A stretch of DNA of 64,000 bases, from NCBI GenBank assembly GCA_036971475.1, contig JBAIZL010000002.1:19251067-19315066 (forward strand), given 5' to 3'. Positions 1-11,809 of this stretch are shown in pieces. The position numbers were made by a program, and so were the translations under genes. A model generated the notes under the pieces. That model worked only from the letters and a program-made list of their open reading frames with translations. It did not search any database and was not told where the DNA came from. Origin of the DNA: Prosapia bicincta. Lineage: Eukaryota; Arthropoda; Insecta; Hemiptera; Cercopidae. Position 1 is the first letter of the stretch. The number at the start of each line of letters is the position of its first letter.

Positions 1-1350
1 AGAGAGGTCTCTCTACCTACTATTCCACTGGGCCGCCGTGTTACGGGGGCACAATACGACCAAGAATATATAAACTGAAGCAATTATAAGGTTTATATTT
101 GCTTCATCGTATCTTGACATGCTTATTTCCCTCAGGAGCTCGCACTAAGCAGTATAACCGGGTAAATATTAACATCCGTAAGTTAGAACTTCAAGAGTGC
201 TCTCTCTACCTACTATCCCACTGGGCCGCCCTATTACGGGGGTACAATACGACCAAGAATATATAAACTGTTGCAATTATAAGGTTTGTATTTGCTTCAT
301 AGTATCGGGACGTGCTTATTTCCCTGAGGAACTTGCACAAAGCCATATAACCGGGTAAATATTAACATTCGTCAAATAGAACTTCAAGAGTGCTCTCTCT
401 ACCTACTATTCCACTAAACCGCCCTGTTACGGGGGCACAACACGACCAAGAATATGTAAACTGTTGCAATAAGGTTTATATTGGCTTCATCGTATCGGGA
501 CAAGCTTATTTCCCTGAGGAGCTCACACTAAGCAGTATAACCGGGTAAATATTAACATTCGTCAGATAGAACTTCAAGAGAGGTCTCTCTACCTACTATT
601 CCACTGGGCCGCCGTGTTACGGGGGCACAATACGACCAAGAATATATTAACTGTAGTAATTATAAGGTTTATATTTGCTTCATCGTATCGGGACGTGCTT
701 ATTTCCCTGAGGAACTCGCACTAAGCAGTATAACCGGGTAAATATTAACATTCGTCAGATAGAACTTCAAGAGTGCTCTCTCTACCTACTATTCCACTTT
801 GCAGCCCTGTTACGGGGGTACAATACGACCAAGAATATATATACTGTTGCAATTATAAGGTTTATATTTGCTTCATAGTATCGGGACGTACTTATTTCCC
901 TGAGGATCTCGCTCTAAGCAGTATACCCGGGTAAATATTAACATCCGTCAGTTAGAACTTCAAGAGTGCTCTCTCTACCTACTATTCCACTGGGCCGCCC
1001 TGTTACGGGGGCACAATACGACCAAGAATATATAAACTTTTGCAATTATAAGGTTTATATGTGCTTCATCGTATCGGGACGATTCATTCCTTATTTTCCT
1101 GAGGAACTTGCACAAAGCCATTTAACCGTTTAAATATTAACATCCGCCAGTTAGAACTTCAAGAGTGCTCTCTCTACCTACTATTCCACTGGGCCACCCT
1201 GTTACGGGGGCATAAAACGACCAAGAATATATAAACTGTTGCAATTATAAGGTTTATATTTGCTTCATAGTATCGGGACGTGCTTATTTCCCTGAGGAAC
1301 TTGCACTACGCTGTACAACCGGATAAATATTAACATCCGTCAGTTAGAAA
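1..1350. repeat. 190-bp tandem satellite, seven units
   Basis: Seven head-to-tail units of 190-199 bp. The recurring landmark CTCTCTACCTACTATTCCAC falls near positions 8, 201, 394, 584, 777, 970 and 1169. Each unit also carries TTACGGGGGCACAATACGAC, an AT-rich middle and CCGGGTAAATATTAACATCCG. Units differ by scattered substitutions and small indels, and the array continues off the left edge of the window. One partial unit sits at the start of copy B (about 34970-35075) and another, inverted, at about 33640-33790. No open frame is shared between units, so this looks non-coding. Confidence 0.9.
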
Positions 1351-1523
1351 TACACGGGTGCCATCTAAAGTAAATTTTATGCAAAATTGAAATGAGTTGG
1401 TGAAATTTATTTATCGAAGACTAGAGGCCATCCGTCAGTTAGAAATACACGGGTGCCATCTAAAGTAAATTTTATGCAAAATTGAAATGAGTTGGTGAAA
1501 TTTATTTATCGACGACTAGAGGC
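1334..1523. repeat. 95-bp local tandem duplication
   Basis: Positions 1334-1428 and 1429-1523 are two adjacent copies of one 95-bp unit beginning CATCCGTCAGTTAGAAATAC and ending CTAGAGGC, differing at about one base. Copy B has a single copy (35074 onward), so the duplication occurred in copy A after the segmental duplication. Confidence 0.9.
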
Positions 1524-4500
1524 AGGCGTTATTTGAACACGTCTTATGAGAGCGGATTACAGAGAAACTGGCCAAACGTGACGAGACTCAATTAATGTAT
1601 AGATTGGGTTTAAATTGTGTGTGTACATTTTGGTTAGATGAAATTTGGTCATTTGAACGCAACCCGGTTTAATACATGCAAAAGCAGATGTTTGGTTGCT
1701 GACGTTTTGATTGCGGTACAAATTGTACGCTTTGCAGATAAAACAGTTTGAAGTTTGATATGTTTCTATCTGTGCCGAAATACATTCAGTCTTATCTGTG
1801 CGATTTCTCACAAAGAATAACATGTCCAGGATATTGGAAGCAACAAATCGAAAACAAAGAATATGAGTTCAAGTTAATATGTGATGGATAGTAGAAAGGT
1901 TGTAGGTACTCTAAACGACACTATAGGTAGTGTAGATGAAAGGGTCTAACAATTATAAATTTTCCATCTTGAATTTCCTTTGGCGCAAGTGCAAAGAACA
2001 TTATCCTTTCGACAATTTAGTATATTTCTTCCCAAACCTAACAGAGCAAGGTACCCCAGGAATGATCCGAACAGAGTTAGGATCCAACTAATGGAAGCGC
2101 TCCAGTCCTTGTCAGATATAAATTGTCATCTCGAAGAGCCAGACAGGATTACGTCACTGCATTAATTCCGCCAACAGTGCAGTTTCTAAAGGCTAGCTTA
2201 GTGACATTAATGCAGGTAGAGACGAGGACTTCAGGGAAGACATATTTTTTTATTTAGTTTGCTTGCAGGTAACATAGCCACAGAGACATCGGTTTCCGCT
2301 TTTAATCCTAAAGTATAATTCCATATATAAGGTAAGTGAACACTGTAACATAACCATCTGTAGATGATGAGAATATATTATACAACACCCCATTGTTGTC
2401 TTTTCTCAACAAATCTTTGTTATTTTCACTATGTTTTTATTCACAAAACAGTTCTTCAGTAATGACTGAAGGTAGCCCTTTAGGGATGAAAAAAATAGTC
2501 CAACGAGAGCAGAAGGATAAGCCAAGGTATCTTTGTCTACTGTTTATTTAAACAATACTGTGAATTTAAACTAACTTAACACAACACAACCTAACCTAAC
2601 CTAACTATGATTATTAATTTATTCCATAATAAAACTTCCAATTGATATTAAGAAGTACCTACATTGTCTTATTCGTAGCCATATGAACGAATAAATCATT
2701 ATGACACTGCAACTTTTCTTATTATCACTGTGAATACAACAATTTGTCGAGTTATATTTTCTCTTCTTATGTATTTTCTCTTGTCAATGACATTCACCTT
2801 ACGATAGTTGCTTAAGAATTAAAATCTTTTGACTTTGTTCTTTGCTGAAGAGAGGTGTATTTTGGGTTTGGTTAGGTTAAATATCTTTTCGTTACGTAAT
2901 CGAACACTTATCGTCTCAATCATTGTTGAGCAAACCCACCCTGGAACGAAGATTACTTTGAGCTCCCTTCTATTCACTGCAGGTATTAATGGCGTGCTCG
3001 CGATCGTATGTGTGTGTGCTACGAAAGACGAAAAAACAATATTGGTGACGTCACTACATATCTAGTCAGCTTCTCGTCAATATTCACCCGTTACCATGGT
3101 AAAATAACAATAATGGTGATCATTGTTGCTATGGTTATTTTTGAAAGTTTTACACGTCAGCTCCAGATACCAGTTGTAATGTGTCCTTTCTTTTCCATTA
3201 GCTAGCCGATTCTTCGCTTGTTAGCATTGTACTCATTTTTTTAAAATTTTAATTTAAGCCTGATTTGCTCGTTATAATAGATTCTAAGTATTTCTCGCTA
3301 TATTGAACCTTCGAGTTACATTAAGTACTTGATGGCTTCCATTGAAGGTGGTTTTATCATGGAATTAAATTACTTAGGTTAGGTTTGGTCAGGTTAAGTT
3401 TTTGATTAGGTTACAAGGCCTCCAAACCCAATGAACCCGTCCCCTTCATTTGTCTTTGTTTCGTTTGCAGAGCTAGCACAAAGTGCTTTAGCGTATGCCT
3501 TTACTGTTGGCTCTCTTTGGACAATTTTTTACAAATTTCCCCAAAAGTCCTTTTTGGATCCTAATACTCTATTTATTTCACCCATTTCTAGTGGTTTTCC
3601 ATATATTTCGTTTGCGTAGCTCTCTCTGTAAGACACAACACTGTTCTGGAAAAAATCCTTGTAAGATATATATATATACTGTTTACCAAGAACTGTTTGA
3701 GTGAAAAGTGAAAACCTTTGAATAATAAAAAAAAACAATAAATAATAGTTGAGAAAATAACAATGATTTGAAATCAGTGATGAAATGCCATCGTGAGGTT
3801 TGAATATTTAGCATTTTCTTTAGATTTTTTATTTTATAAAATCCAGAACTTGAAAGGAATTTCTTAAATAATGCGAAGAGAAGCCACAGAACGCAATTCA
3901 CCGCCTCCAGGAATTCCCCGACAATATTGACGCATAAATTACATCCCGAAGGTGGTTTGGAAATTAATTTTCATTTCAGGTTTATTGAGGCGGATGAGAC
4001 GCGCAAGTATCGAGCTATTAGACTAATCGATATATATGATTACTGTAGTATTGCGCATTAAATTTACCGCATTGCTCTCTAAGAATTCTTACTTCGTACA
4101 AAACGTCAGAGTTGTTACGAATCTCTGTCATAACAAACATCTAGTGGCGGTGGTCTGACTGACGATGACGTCGTAAGACATTGAAAAGCTTATGCGAATA
4201 AAGGGTTTTTATTTATGAGTTTGTTTAGTTACTTTTCTCAAAGGCATATAACAAATTATTCAACAAATATTTGAACCCCCCCTCTCTCCCCTCAAAGGCA
4301 GTATAGAGCCCCATAAGAAAAACAATACTAATAAGTATATTCTGACTACTTAAAGAAATAACAAAAATGTTTGGATGAAGCAACGTTAGATCTGTTAGAT
4401 ATGTCTGGATATGTAGTTTATAGACTTTGCTTACCTTTCTTAAGAGTTACTTTAAACCATCCGAAACCACCTTGATTAGAGAATTTATTCCTTTACAACA
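1524..4500. other. Gene-free copy A sequence
   Basis: AT-rich DNA with a close counterpart at 35170-38680. It contains short AACCT runs (about 2585-2605 and 3376-3410) and a 10-bp GT run at 3009 that became a 276-bp microsatellite in copy B. No open frame is conserved between the two copies and I see no RNA gene. Confidence 0.6.
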
Positions 4501-4504
4501 CGTC

Positions 4505-4995
4505 TTACGATTCGAGCTAGAGACAAAGTAATGTAAGGGGGCATTATGGTGGGTGGCCCTCACTCCTGTCGCCTATGAACGCGGGCACCGTCAGGTTCTG
4601 AAGTGATAGTCAGGTCTTGGTTAAATGGATGCCCGTTAGGTGCTGTCTCCAAGACCTCTTGGCAGCAATGAAATCACTAAGTCGCTTCCGAAGGACGATC
4701 CTACTACTGTTTATCCCATTCGTTCTATAACACAAAGCTATAACAACACGACCACTCAGAAAAATCCAGATGGTAGAGGAGGTTACGCCAAATATTCCTA
4801 GTACGGATTGTAGAACTCAAGAAAACCAACTGGAATGACTAGTGAAGTTCCTTTATCCATGAACCAGAGGACCACAAAAGAGTTTGGAATTAGCTGAGTT
4901 GTACATGGCGCAGGATACCTAAAAGCCTGAGGGACTAGTTATTACAAGCCATATCAAGATCACCGAAAGTTCCAGGACAGGGACGCTAGAGCAAT
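4505..4995. other. GC-richer duplicated block, unidentified
   Basis: This roughly 490-bp block is more GC-rich than its flanks and is well preserved in copy B at 38685-39135. It contains GGGCATTATGGTGGGTGGCC and CTCCAAGACCTCTTGGCAGC. Both strands carry multiple stops. It could be the decayed end of an old retroelement or a decayed exon cluster; the sequence does not decide. Confidence 0.45.
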
Positions 4996-5564
4996 AAAAG
5001 AACAAACAGTTGTAGTGCAAGGACGGTGTTCATATACATTAAAGTCAATTTTGCACTGTAAAGCGACTTTAAATATTTTTGTTTAATTCTATTATTGTAA
5101 TTTCTAGACTATTTAGAACCATCTATACCATTTTTAATTTGTCTTCCAAGTATATCCTAACTGAACGAGGTTATATGGCCAAGGTAATACGGTAATTCCG
5201 GTTAAAGGTTGTAATATACAAATTGTTTATATATTTCCAAATTGCTAATACTAAATTTCCAAATTTCCTAGTTGCTAATACTGTGTCTAGGTATATTGTA
5301 CCATATTCTCTCCCATTCCTTTGCCATTTGGTAAATGGCCAACTATCGCAAAATCTCAGTGGTTATCCACACTGAGTTATTATGGTACCTCATAACTCTG
5401 CCAATTGCGTGCTCGTCCCTACATCGAGGAGCAGCGGGCAGACAAATTACTACCGCGGTGAAGAGTAAGTGTAACTGGAGGAGCTTTGCCTTTTGTTTAC
5501 CTTTTACATACACATCATGATGGGAAAAACTAGCAACACTTTTAGATTTCCTTTCTTCCACTCT

Positions 5565-5850
5565 TTTTTTTTAATTTACCTTTTTTCTTTCACATACCTA
5601 TACTGCTCTTTTCATTGACCTTTTTTTCAATCTCTCCCACTGTCCATTCCCTTTTACGTTCTTCTCTCCCTCTCTCTCTCTCTTATTCCAATTCTGCCTC
5701 TGTGTATATAGTCTTTTCCTTCTCTCCCTCACCCAACTGTAACATCTCTCTCTCTCTCCCTCGACAACTCTCTCATCTCACTAATTTCTTTCTCTTCTGT
5801 CTGCAGCCTCTTTCTCTCTCCCTCACACACTCTTACAGTATTTACCTTTT
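5565..5850. repeat. Pyrimidine-rich (CT) low-complexity tract
   Basis: About 290 bp dominated by CTCTCT and TTTCTC on the + strand. It is single copy here, whereas the matching block in copy B is tandemly duplicated (39608-40652). Open frames across it are low-complexity artefacts. Confidence 0.85.
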
Positions 5851-7036
5851 GACTTAATAATTTAAAAGAAATACGGAATCTGTCTAAGAAACAAACTACT
5901 CTATACTTCCTTACACCTTGAGATATTCCTCTACGTGGAAGTAACGTTTTTCCCTGCTTCCGAAGCGTAATGGATTACATCTCTCTCACTGCGCTCTCAA
6001 GTGTTCTTAATGTTAATGAGGCAAAAAGACTTCAAACAGCTTCAAGGGATCTGAAATACTTTACGTTCACATTAATCGCTTGTAATCGATAACCACCGGT
6101 TTTAATAGTCTTAAAGCAATTAGTGGTAAAAATTGTTTTAATTATATTTCTGCTGCAACTTTAATTATTGTCGTATACAACCTGTAGGTTATAACTTACT
6201 ATTTTTGGGTAGACTCTAACTTCATGAGCTCTATATTTTGTGAATGTATTTTGTACACCGTCCAGTATGTGTGGGACTTGAATTGCTAGTGATCACTTGG
6301 TTACTTTGTGGAGCGTCGCCTATTCTTGTGTAAATTTTGGTTTCGTAATGTTAATCAGATGACATGTTAAATTTACCTTTTTTATTCAATAAAAAAATAA
6401 TTTTCTAATTTTTCTGTTATTATTAAATAGGTTGTAGCAGCCAGGGTTAGTGGCGACAGAAGTGAGAAACAGATTTTAAATTTAGAAAAACATTTAATTT
6501 TTTGTAATGAGAAATTATCTAAACATTTGTTATCAGACGCCTAAGAATTTATTCATATAAAAAAATTGAATTACAAATACGTAACTTATTATTATTATTT
6601 AATTATTAATTTTGTTGTATATCAAACTTTAAATAAATTAATATAATTACTAACTGACCAAAACTATTTATTATTAACCTTTTTTTTTAACAATTTTGAA
6701 TAAATAATGTAATCAGATCGTGGGATATTGAATCAGATACATAATGCACACAACTGGACAAGTTTTAATTAAAAATAATGAGCAAAAAGCTCCATATACG
6801 CCATGCCGAAGGTTAACTTAAGTTATTTCTTGGCGAACGACCCAGTCGCCAATTAAGGATAGGTCCTAAGATAAAACACTTTAAGTAAAATAAAATTACA
6901 AAAACATAACAAATAAATATTGCACAACAAACAAAAAACAATAGAAAATTAATTGGATTAAATAAATATATAACAATAAATTCATTAATAAACAATATAA
7001 CAATAAATAAATATGTTATAATTATATATACATATA
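5851..7036. other. AT-rich gene-free stretch of copy A
   Basis: Corresponds to 40540-41780 in copy B. It is strongly AT-rich, with AATAAA-like words and ATAACAATAAATA repetition near its right end (6950-7015). No gene or RNA is seen. Confidence 0.6.
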
Positions 7037-7324
7037 AGTTATGTGAACGAATAAAGTGATCTTGTCTAAAAATAATGCTTACTAGAATAGATTCCTATTG
7101 TATTGTTATTATAGAATTGTTTTTTATTGTGCAGCTGGTAAAACAGCTTTAGTTTCAGTGTGTAGCAATCTCTTGTAGGCACTCCAACTAAATGCATTTC
7201 AGTTGAATTTTTGCTAAGTAAAAATTAATGTAATAATTTCAAAAACTAATTGTTCTTAATTAATAAAGGTTTATAAAAATCAAATTATTTTTCAAAAACC
7301 TTTTGAGCTTAACAACACACTTTA

Positions 7325-7326
<2 letters not shown>
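7037..7326 (+). mobile_element. Old solo LTR of the same errantivirus family
   Basis: This 290-bp segment starts AGTTATGTGAAC and ends CACACTTTACT. It aligns by eye, at clearly lower identity, with the LTRs of the neighbouring element when those are read on the minus strand. Shared features are the AGTTATRTGAAC start, a GCAATCTC/GTAGGCACTCCAACT zone matching the LTR's CTCCAACTGCATG, AAAGGTTTATAAAAATCAAAT, and the ACT end. It lies in the opposite orientation to the full element. Both flanks are TATA-rich, as expected for gypsy-type TATA target duplications. No internal element sequence remains, consistent with LTR-LTR recombination. Copy B has no equivalent near 41780-41820. Confidence 0.7.

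Positions 7327-7388
<62 letters not shown>
7327..7388. repeat. (TA)n microsatellite, left part
   Basis: About 30 TA units. Together with 14896-14950 this is one TA tract split by the errantivirus insertion, so the TATA target duplication cannot be told apart from the repeat. Confidence 0.95.
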
Positions 7389-7390
<2 letters not shown>

Positions 7391-7689
7391 TTACGTGTTA
7401 TATTAAGCACGAAAGGTTTTTAAAAAATGATTTTATTTTTACAAACCTTTGTTGAATTTAATAAACAATTAATTTGGAAAACTGTTACATAAATTATACT
7501 TAATAAAACAATTCAAATACAACTGATGTACATGCAGTTGGAGCGGAAAACGTCTGTGCGATACAGAGGCGACTTACACACTGCCGGGGCTCTGTTCTCA
7601 CCACCTATATAATACTAAAGCTGCGTAAGCAGGAATTTTCCTAGCACGCATTTAATTATGAAATGTTCACATAAAATGTTCATATAACT
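7389..7689 (-). repeat. 3' LTR of errantivirus
   Basis: A 301-bp repeat with minus-strand ends AGTTATATG and ACGTAACT. It differs from the 5' LTR by one A-run indel, TATATAATA versus TAAATAATA, and two substitutions near ATTATG/ATTGAG. A minus-strand AATAAA (7432-7437) downstream of the TCAGTT start gives a plausible polyadenylation signal. The env stop codon (7680-7682) lies inside this LTR. Confidence 0.95.
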
Positions 7690-9371
7690 CCTCCATCCCT
7701 AAAGAAAACTTCGGGGGTTGGCGAAGTTTCGGCATCGGTTGAAGTCCTCTTCTTCTTCTTGATGAGGGCGAAGTATATAAGGCTGCTGAATACGCATCCG
7801 TAAAGGGCAATAGTCCAGATACTGATGTGGTGGGTTATTTCCATAGTTGGGTCAATTCTTGGGATGATTTCCGTGTTTATTTTGTCCAACTCTAGGCGTT
7901 TAACGTTTACTGAGAATTCTGGCATTTTACTCATTGAAAATTGTAGTTTGGACGTGTCCATGAAAATAGGATGGCCTCTCGAAGTTGTTGATGTATGGCT
8001 CAGTTTCATGTTGTTGAAAAAGACTGAATCATTATTAGTTTTTATCAAATATATGCCTTGAAGGGTGACGGTGGTAGTTGCCTTGTGATTGGTAATTTCC
8101 AGAGTCTGCTTGTTGGGGAAGGTTGCCAGGTAAAGGTTGATTTCTGGGATCCAGTTAATTAAGTTGTCTGTAACTTCCAATGCAGTATATTCACAGTTGC
8201 TGGCATCGTTGTTCCTGATGATGGACACTTCACAGTCTAATTTATGGTGTGTTAAAATGTCGAATGAGCAAAAGTATATGGAATCGGTTTTACAGTTACA
8301 TTCATTGTCTAAACCTAATATTACAGAGTTAGCCACTAATATGTACCTTACTTTTGGTATAATTGTTACATAATCTGTTTCATATTTTGTGGGTATAGAG
8401 TGTAATTTATACAATTTAAATTGAGTTTTTTCTACAATTGGTAAATTTATAAAGTATACAATCCTTTCAGAATCTAGGTTACAATTAACTTTAATCAGGT
8501 TCTCTAATTCCCACATATTTTCCATTTTAGGTTCTAAAGGTAACCTCTCATTATAATATTTATAAATTTTCTTTAATTCTTGATATAATTCTTGGGTTGA
8601 AATAACACTAGGGTGTACAACACCTAGTTTACAAAATGTAAGAGAATTTTCTAAATCTGTGATTACCTGTAATATCATGTCATATAAAATGTTCAATTGA
8701 TTTAGAATACTTCTAAATTTTTCTAGTTCAACAAAGTCATTTACATTACTATTCACAATACTTAACATTTTTTTAATTCTACAAAATTTTCATCAATTAC
8801 AATAAAAGTTTTATTTAATTCTTTCATAATATTATTACTAAAGGAGTATTGAGATTCAATTTGATAATTAATTTTAGTTTGCTCATTTTCAATATCTTTA
8901 ATTATTTTGTCATATTTTTTCCCATCATATGCATCTAAATTGCCTGTTAAAGATTTGATAACGGATCCTAGTCCGTCTATAAGACCTCTTTTTGTTCTTT
9001 TGTTACCATTCTCTCTTAAGAGTATAATTTCTAATTTTTCTTCTATTACATTTTTACTGTGATTAACATATTTAAAATAATTAACAATATCTCTTATTCT
9101 ATTACTGTTAACAGTTACATATTCATTGTTTAATAAGCTACCGTTACAATTGTAGCAACTAGTTTCAAAATTTTGCAATACATCATAATAATATGCATCA
9201 ATGTTATTTAAATGAGCAACTAAGTTTCTTACATTAAAATAGTGGACAAAGGTATGGTAGGAAGATTCTAATTTGGCCGGCCCAAGGTCTATTGGGATTA
9301 TTCCGAAGTTGTTATTGATTTCTCTGATCTCTGCTGAGTCGGTGGTTGTGCCAATGACGAACAGGAGGGAC
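7680..9371 (-). pseudogene. env: Errantivirus env (F-type envelope), frameshifted
   Basis: This would encode the envelope glycoprotein of the insect retroelement, a family related to baculovirus F fusion proteins. The frame is open from the splice acceptor at 9371 with no ATG before the conserved region, so its start must come from an upstream exon (see 14340-14371). The surface part is followed by a furin-type site KRTKR (about 8987-9001) and a GLIDGLG fusion-peptide start, then coiled-coil-prone sequence. The frame breaks at a 7-nt homopolymer (8768-8774) and continues in another frame from 8768 to 7680. Near the C-terminus is one 20-residue membrane segment starting IWTIALYG, followed by KKKK and a short tail. 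The last codons lie in the PPT and 3' LTR. Total length of about 560 codons fits the family. A single indel separates it from a full frame, which could be mutation or an assembly error. Confidence 0.88.
7690..7700 (-). promoter_or_regulatory. Polypurine tract for plus-strand priming
   Basis: The minus strand reads AGGGATGGAGG directly before the 3' LTR, the expected place and composition for the PPT of a gypsy-type element. It overlaps the last env codons. Confidence 0.8.
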
Positions 9372-11640
9372 CTGGAAAATTATTTTGAGCATTAGTTACA
9401 TTTTTTATCTTCTTAGGCCTTTTAATTTTCGACAAATGTATTTTGTCTTTTGTGTTATGATGTCTAGACTTTATTTTACCAGTTTTCCTTTCCTTGTTTA
9501 TTGAAGCTATCTCTTCCTTGCTATATCTGTTTTTCGTTTTGCTTTGCTTCTGAACTGACTTTATATAAACTTCAGATGGTATTTCTGGAAGTGGTTCTTT
9601 GTTTAGATTCCTTTTTTCTAAAACTTTTTCTTTAATTCTTTGATTGCTATCCCTAATGTTTTCGTAAAGTATTTTTGTTTTTTCTTTATGGTTTAAAACG
9701 TAGTCATTTACAATTTGTTTTTCTAAATCTATATCTAATAAAGTGTTTGAATTTATGTGTCCAAATAAGACTTCGCACGGCGTTAATTTTGTGACTGAGT
9801 GGATGCTATTGTTATAAGCTATTATAGCATATTTAACTTTCTTAATTATACTGTCTTTTTTGAATTCGGTTTGATTATTTAACAGCCTTATGTGTTCTAT
9901 CAAAGTTGAATGAAATCTTTCACATAATCCGTTTGATTGGGGGTTTTGTGTGCTGATAAAGTGAATTTTGATTTTATGCAAATCTAATATCTCCTTTACA
10001 ATTCTGTTATTAAACTCCGTTCCATTGTCTGAGATAATAACTGTTGGTAAGCAGAAATGCATGAAGTAATCTAATAGATTGTCTGCAATCTCTGTAGCTT
10101 GAGAGCTTCCCAGGCGATAAACTTGAGCATATCTCGTGAAACTGTCGACAATGCTGATAAAGGCATTCTTCTCCAAAGAGATTGTGTCAACGTGAATTAT
10201 TTGAAATGGCCTTGCAGCTGTTGGTGTCAAGTTCATTTCTAGCTTTAAGGGAATTCTGTCGTATTTGGTTCTTTGACATATGTCACACTGATTTATGAAA
10301 TTTTGGATTAGTGATTTTAAATTAGGCCAATAATATCTTCGCTTAATTTGTTCGTATGTTTCCTGTATCCCACGGTGATTGGTTTTGCTAACATGGTAAT
10401 TACTTATAGTTTCTAAGGTATCTTCTTCCGAAGTTAGGTCTAAGAGTTTGTTATTACACTTAACTAAATTTAGTTCAGTTTGTTTGAAATTTTTGGCTAT
10501 GCATGATGCAAATTTCTCATAAAAATCGTCTTCAAAATATAGATTATATTTTATTTTGGGTACCAAATGTGATTTTACAAAATTAACTATGTCTTCTTTA
10601 AAATTATTTTCTGATATTTCGACTATTAAACGGATTTTTGAAGTTCTCAATAGCTTTATAATTTTTACTTTCTTCGGCTCATATTTTACTAATGATAAAA
10701 ATATTTGATTTTTTCCAAAGCTTACAGGCTCGTCGGAAATTGGTATTTCAATTTGGGTGTTCCCTTCAAAATTGGAGTGCACGGTTTGACTGTCACTTTC
10801 TTGATTGTACTCTAAGTTGGCGTTATCTGTTGCGTCGAGTTGTACGACCATAGATTCGTTATCGCTATCGTTTAGTTCCGGGAAGTAACGTTGAAGTAAG
10901 CCAGCTGGAGATAACTCAAGGTCTGGTTCTACAGTGTGTTGGGTGTTCGTTGAACTTTTCTCAGTAACATTCAATTGTATTCTAGACAAAGCGTCTGCAT
11001 TTTGGTTTAATTTGCCTTTTTTGTATCTTATGTCATAATCATATTCTTCTAATTTTAATCTCCATCTTAAAAGTTTGGAATTTGGTTCTTTAACTGAAAA
11101 TAACCATTGTAAAGGTTTATGGTCTGTATAAATTTTAAATTGTCTCCCAAATAAATAAGGCCTGAAATGTTTGGTGGCCCATACGATCGCTAATAATTCC
11201 TTTTCAATCGCGGAGTAATTAGTTTCGCTGTCGTTTAAAGTTCTGCTGGCATACGCTATAGGAAGGTCTTTTCCATTTTTGTCCTGGCTTAAAATTGCTC
11301 CTAGTGCAAAATTACTAGCGTCTGTCGTTAGAGTAAACTCATTTTCAATATCTGGGTATTGTAGAAGGGGCTCATTAGTCAATATATTTTTACATGTTTC
11401 AAAACATTCCATAAAGTCTGGATTTTCTATGATTATTTTTGCATTTTTCTTTAAACAGTTAGTAAACGGTTTTGTTATCTTAGCGAAGTTTTTAATAAAT
11501 TTTCGATAATAGCCTAATAGTCCTAAACATCCTTTAATTTGTTTGGTGGTTTTAGGTATTGGATAGTCTTTGATTGCCAAAATCTTTGTTGGGTTGGGTT
11601 TTACGCCCTCCGGTGTCTTAACATGTCCTAGATATGCTAC
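9298..11640 (-). pseudogene. pol: pol fragment 3: RT C-terminus, RNase H, integrase
   Basis: The open frame runs from a frameshift near 11645 to a stop at 9298. It starts with the RT end (AYLGH; PNPTKILAIKDYP). RNase H follows, with TTDAS, IEKELLAIVW and YTDHKPLQWL. A linker leads to integrase: the HHCC zinc domain shows paired histidines (SKTNHRG) and CDICQRT, and the catalytic core shows HVDTIS, IISDNGTEF and GLCERFHSTL, supplying the D, D and E. The C-terminal tail is rich in K and R. The enzyme would copy the RNA genome, degrade the hybrid and insert the DNA. The frame overlaps the env exon by about 75 nt. Confidence 0.92.
9371..9385 (-). promoter_or_regulatory. Predicted 3' splice site for env mRNA
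   Basis: The minus strand reads AATAATTTTCCAG then G, with the exon starting at 9371. The env frame is closed by a TAA just upstream of this acceptor, and a short hydrophobic stretch (SLLFVIG) follows it. This fits spliced env expression, as known for errantiviruses. Confidence 0.6.
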
Positions 11641-11809
11641 TTCTTTTCTTTGTTTTATCCAGCTGTACTTTAAAGTTGGCTTTGCGTAATCTGTCGAAAA
11701 CTTCTTTAAGTCTTTGTATATGTTCTTGGAGGCTAGTAGAATAAATTATAATGTCGTCTAAATAAACTAAACATGTTTCATTTTGGATGCCTCTCAGAAT
11801 ATTATTCAT
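11618..11809 (-). pseudogene. pol: pol fragment 2: RT catalytic core with YLDD
   Basis: A short frame between two frameshifts. It carries the reverse-transcriptase active-site motif YLDDIIIYS and the following [14 protein letters not shown] helix, then leaves frame at an A/G-rich stretch (minus strand of 11641-11655). It is a piece of the same RT domain as its neighbours, not a gene of its own. The upstream break lies near 11825-11830, right after the FGLKNSP motif. Confidence 0.9.

Noticed and set aside
3431..3619. 62-codon frame after a TTTGCAG acceptor-like site in copy A
   Set aside because: The matching frame in copy B (about 37580-37760) is disrupted, and conservation is no better than in the flanks.
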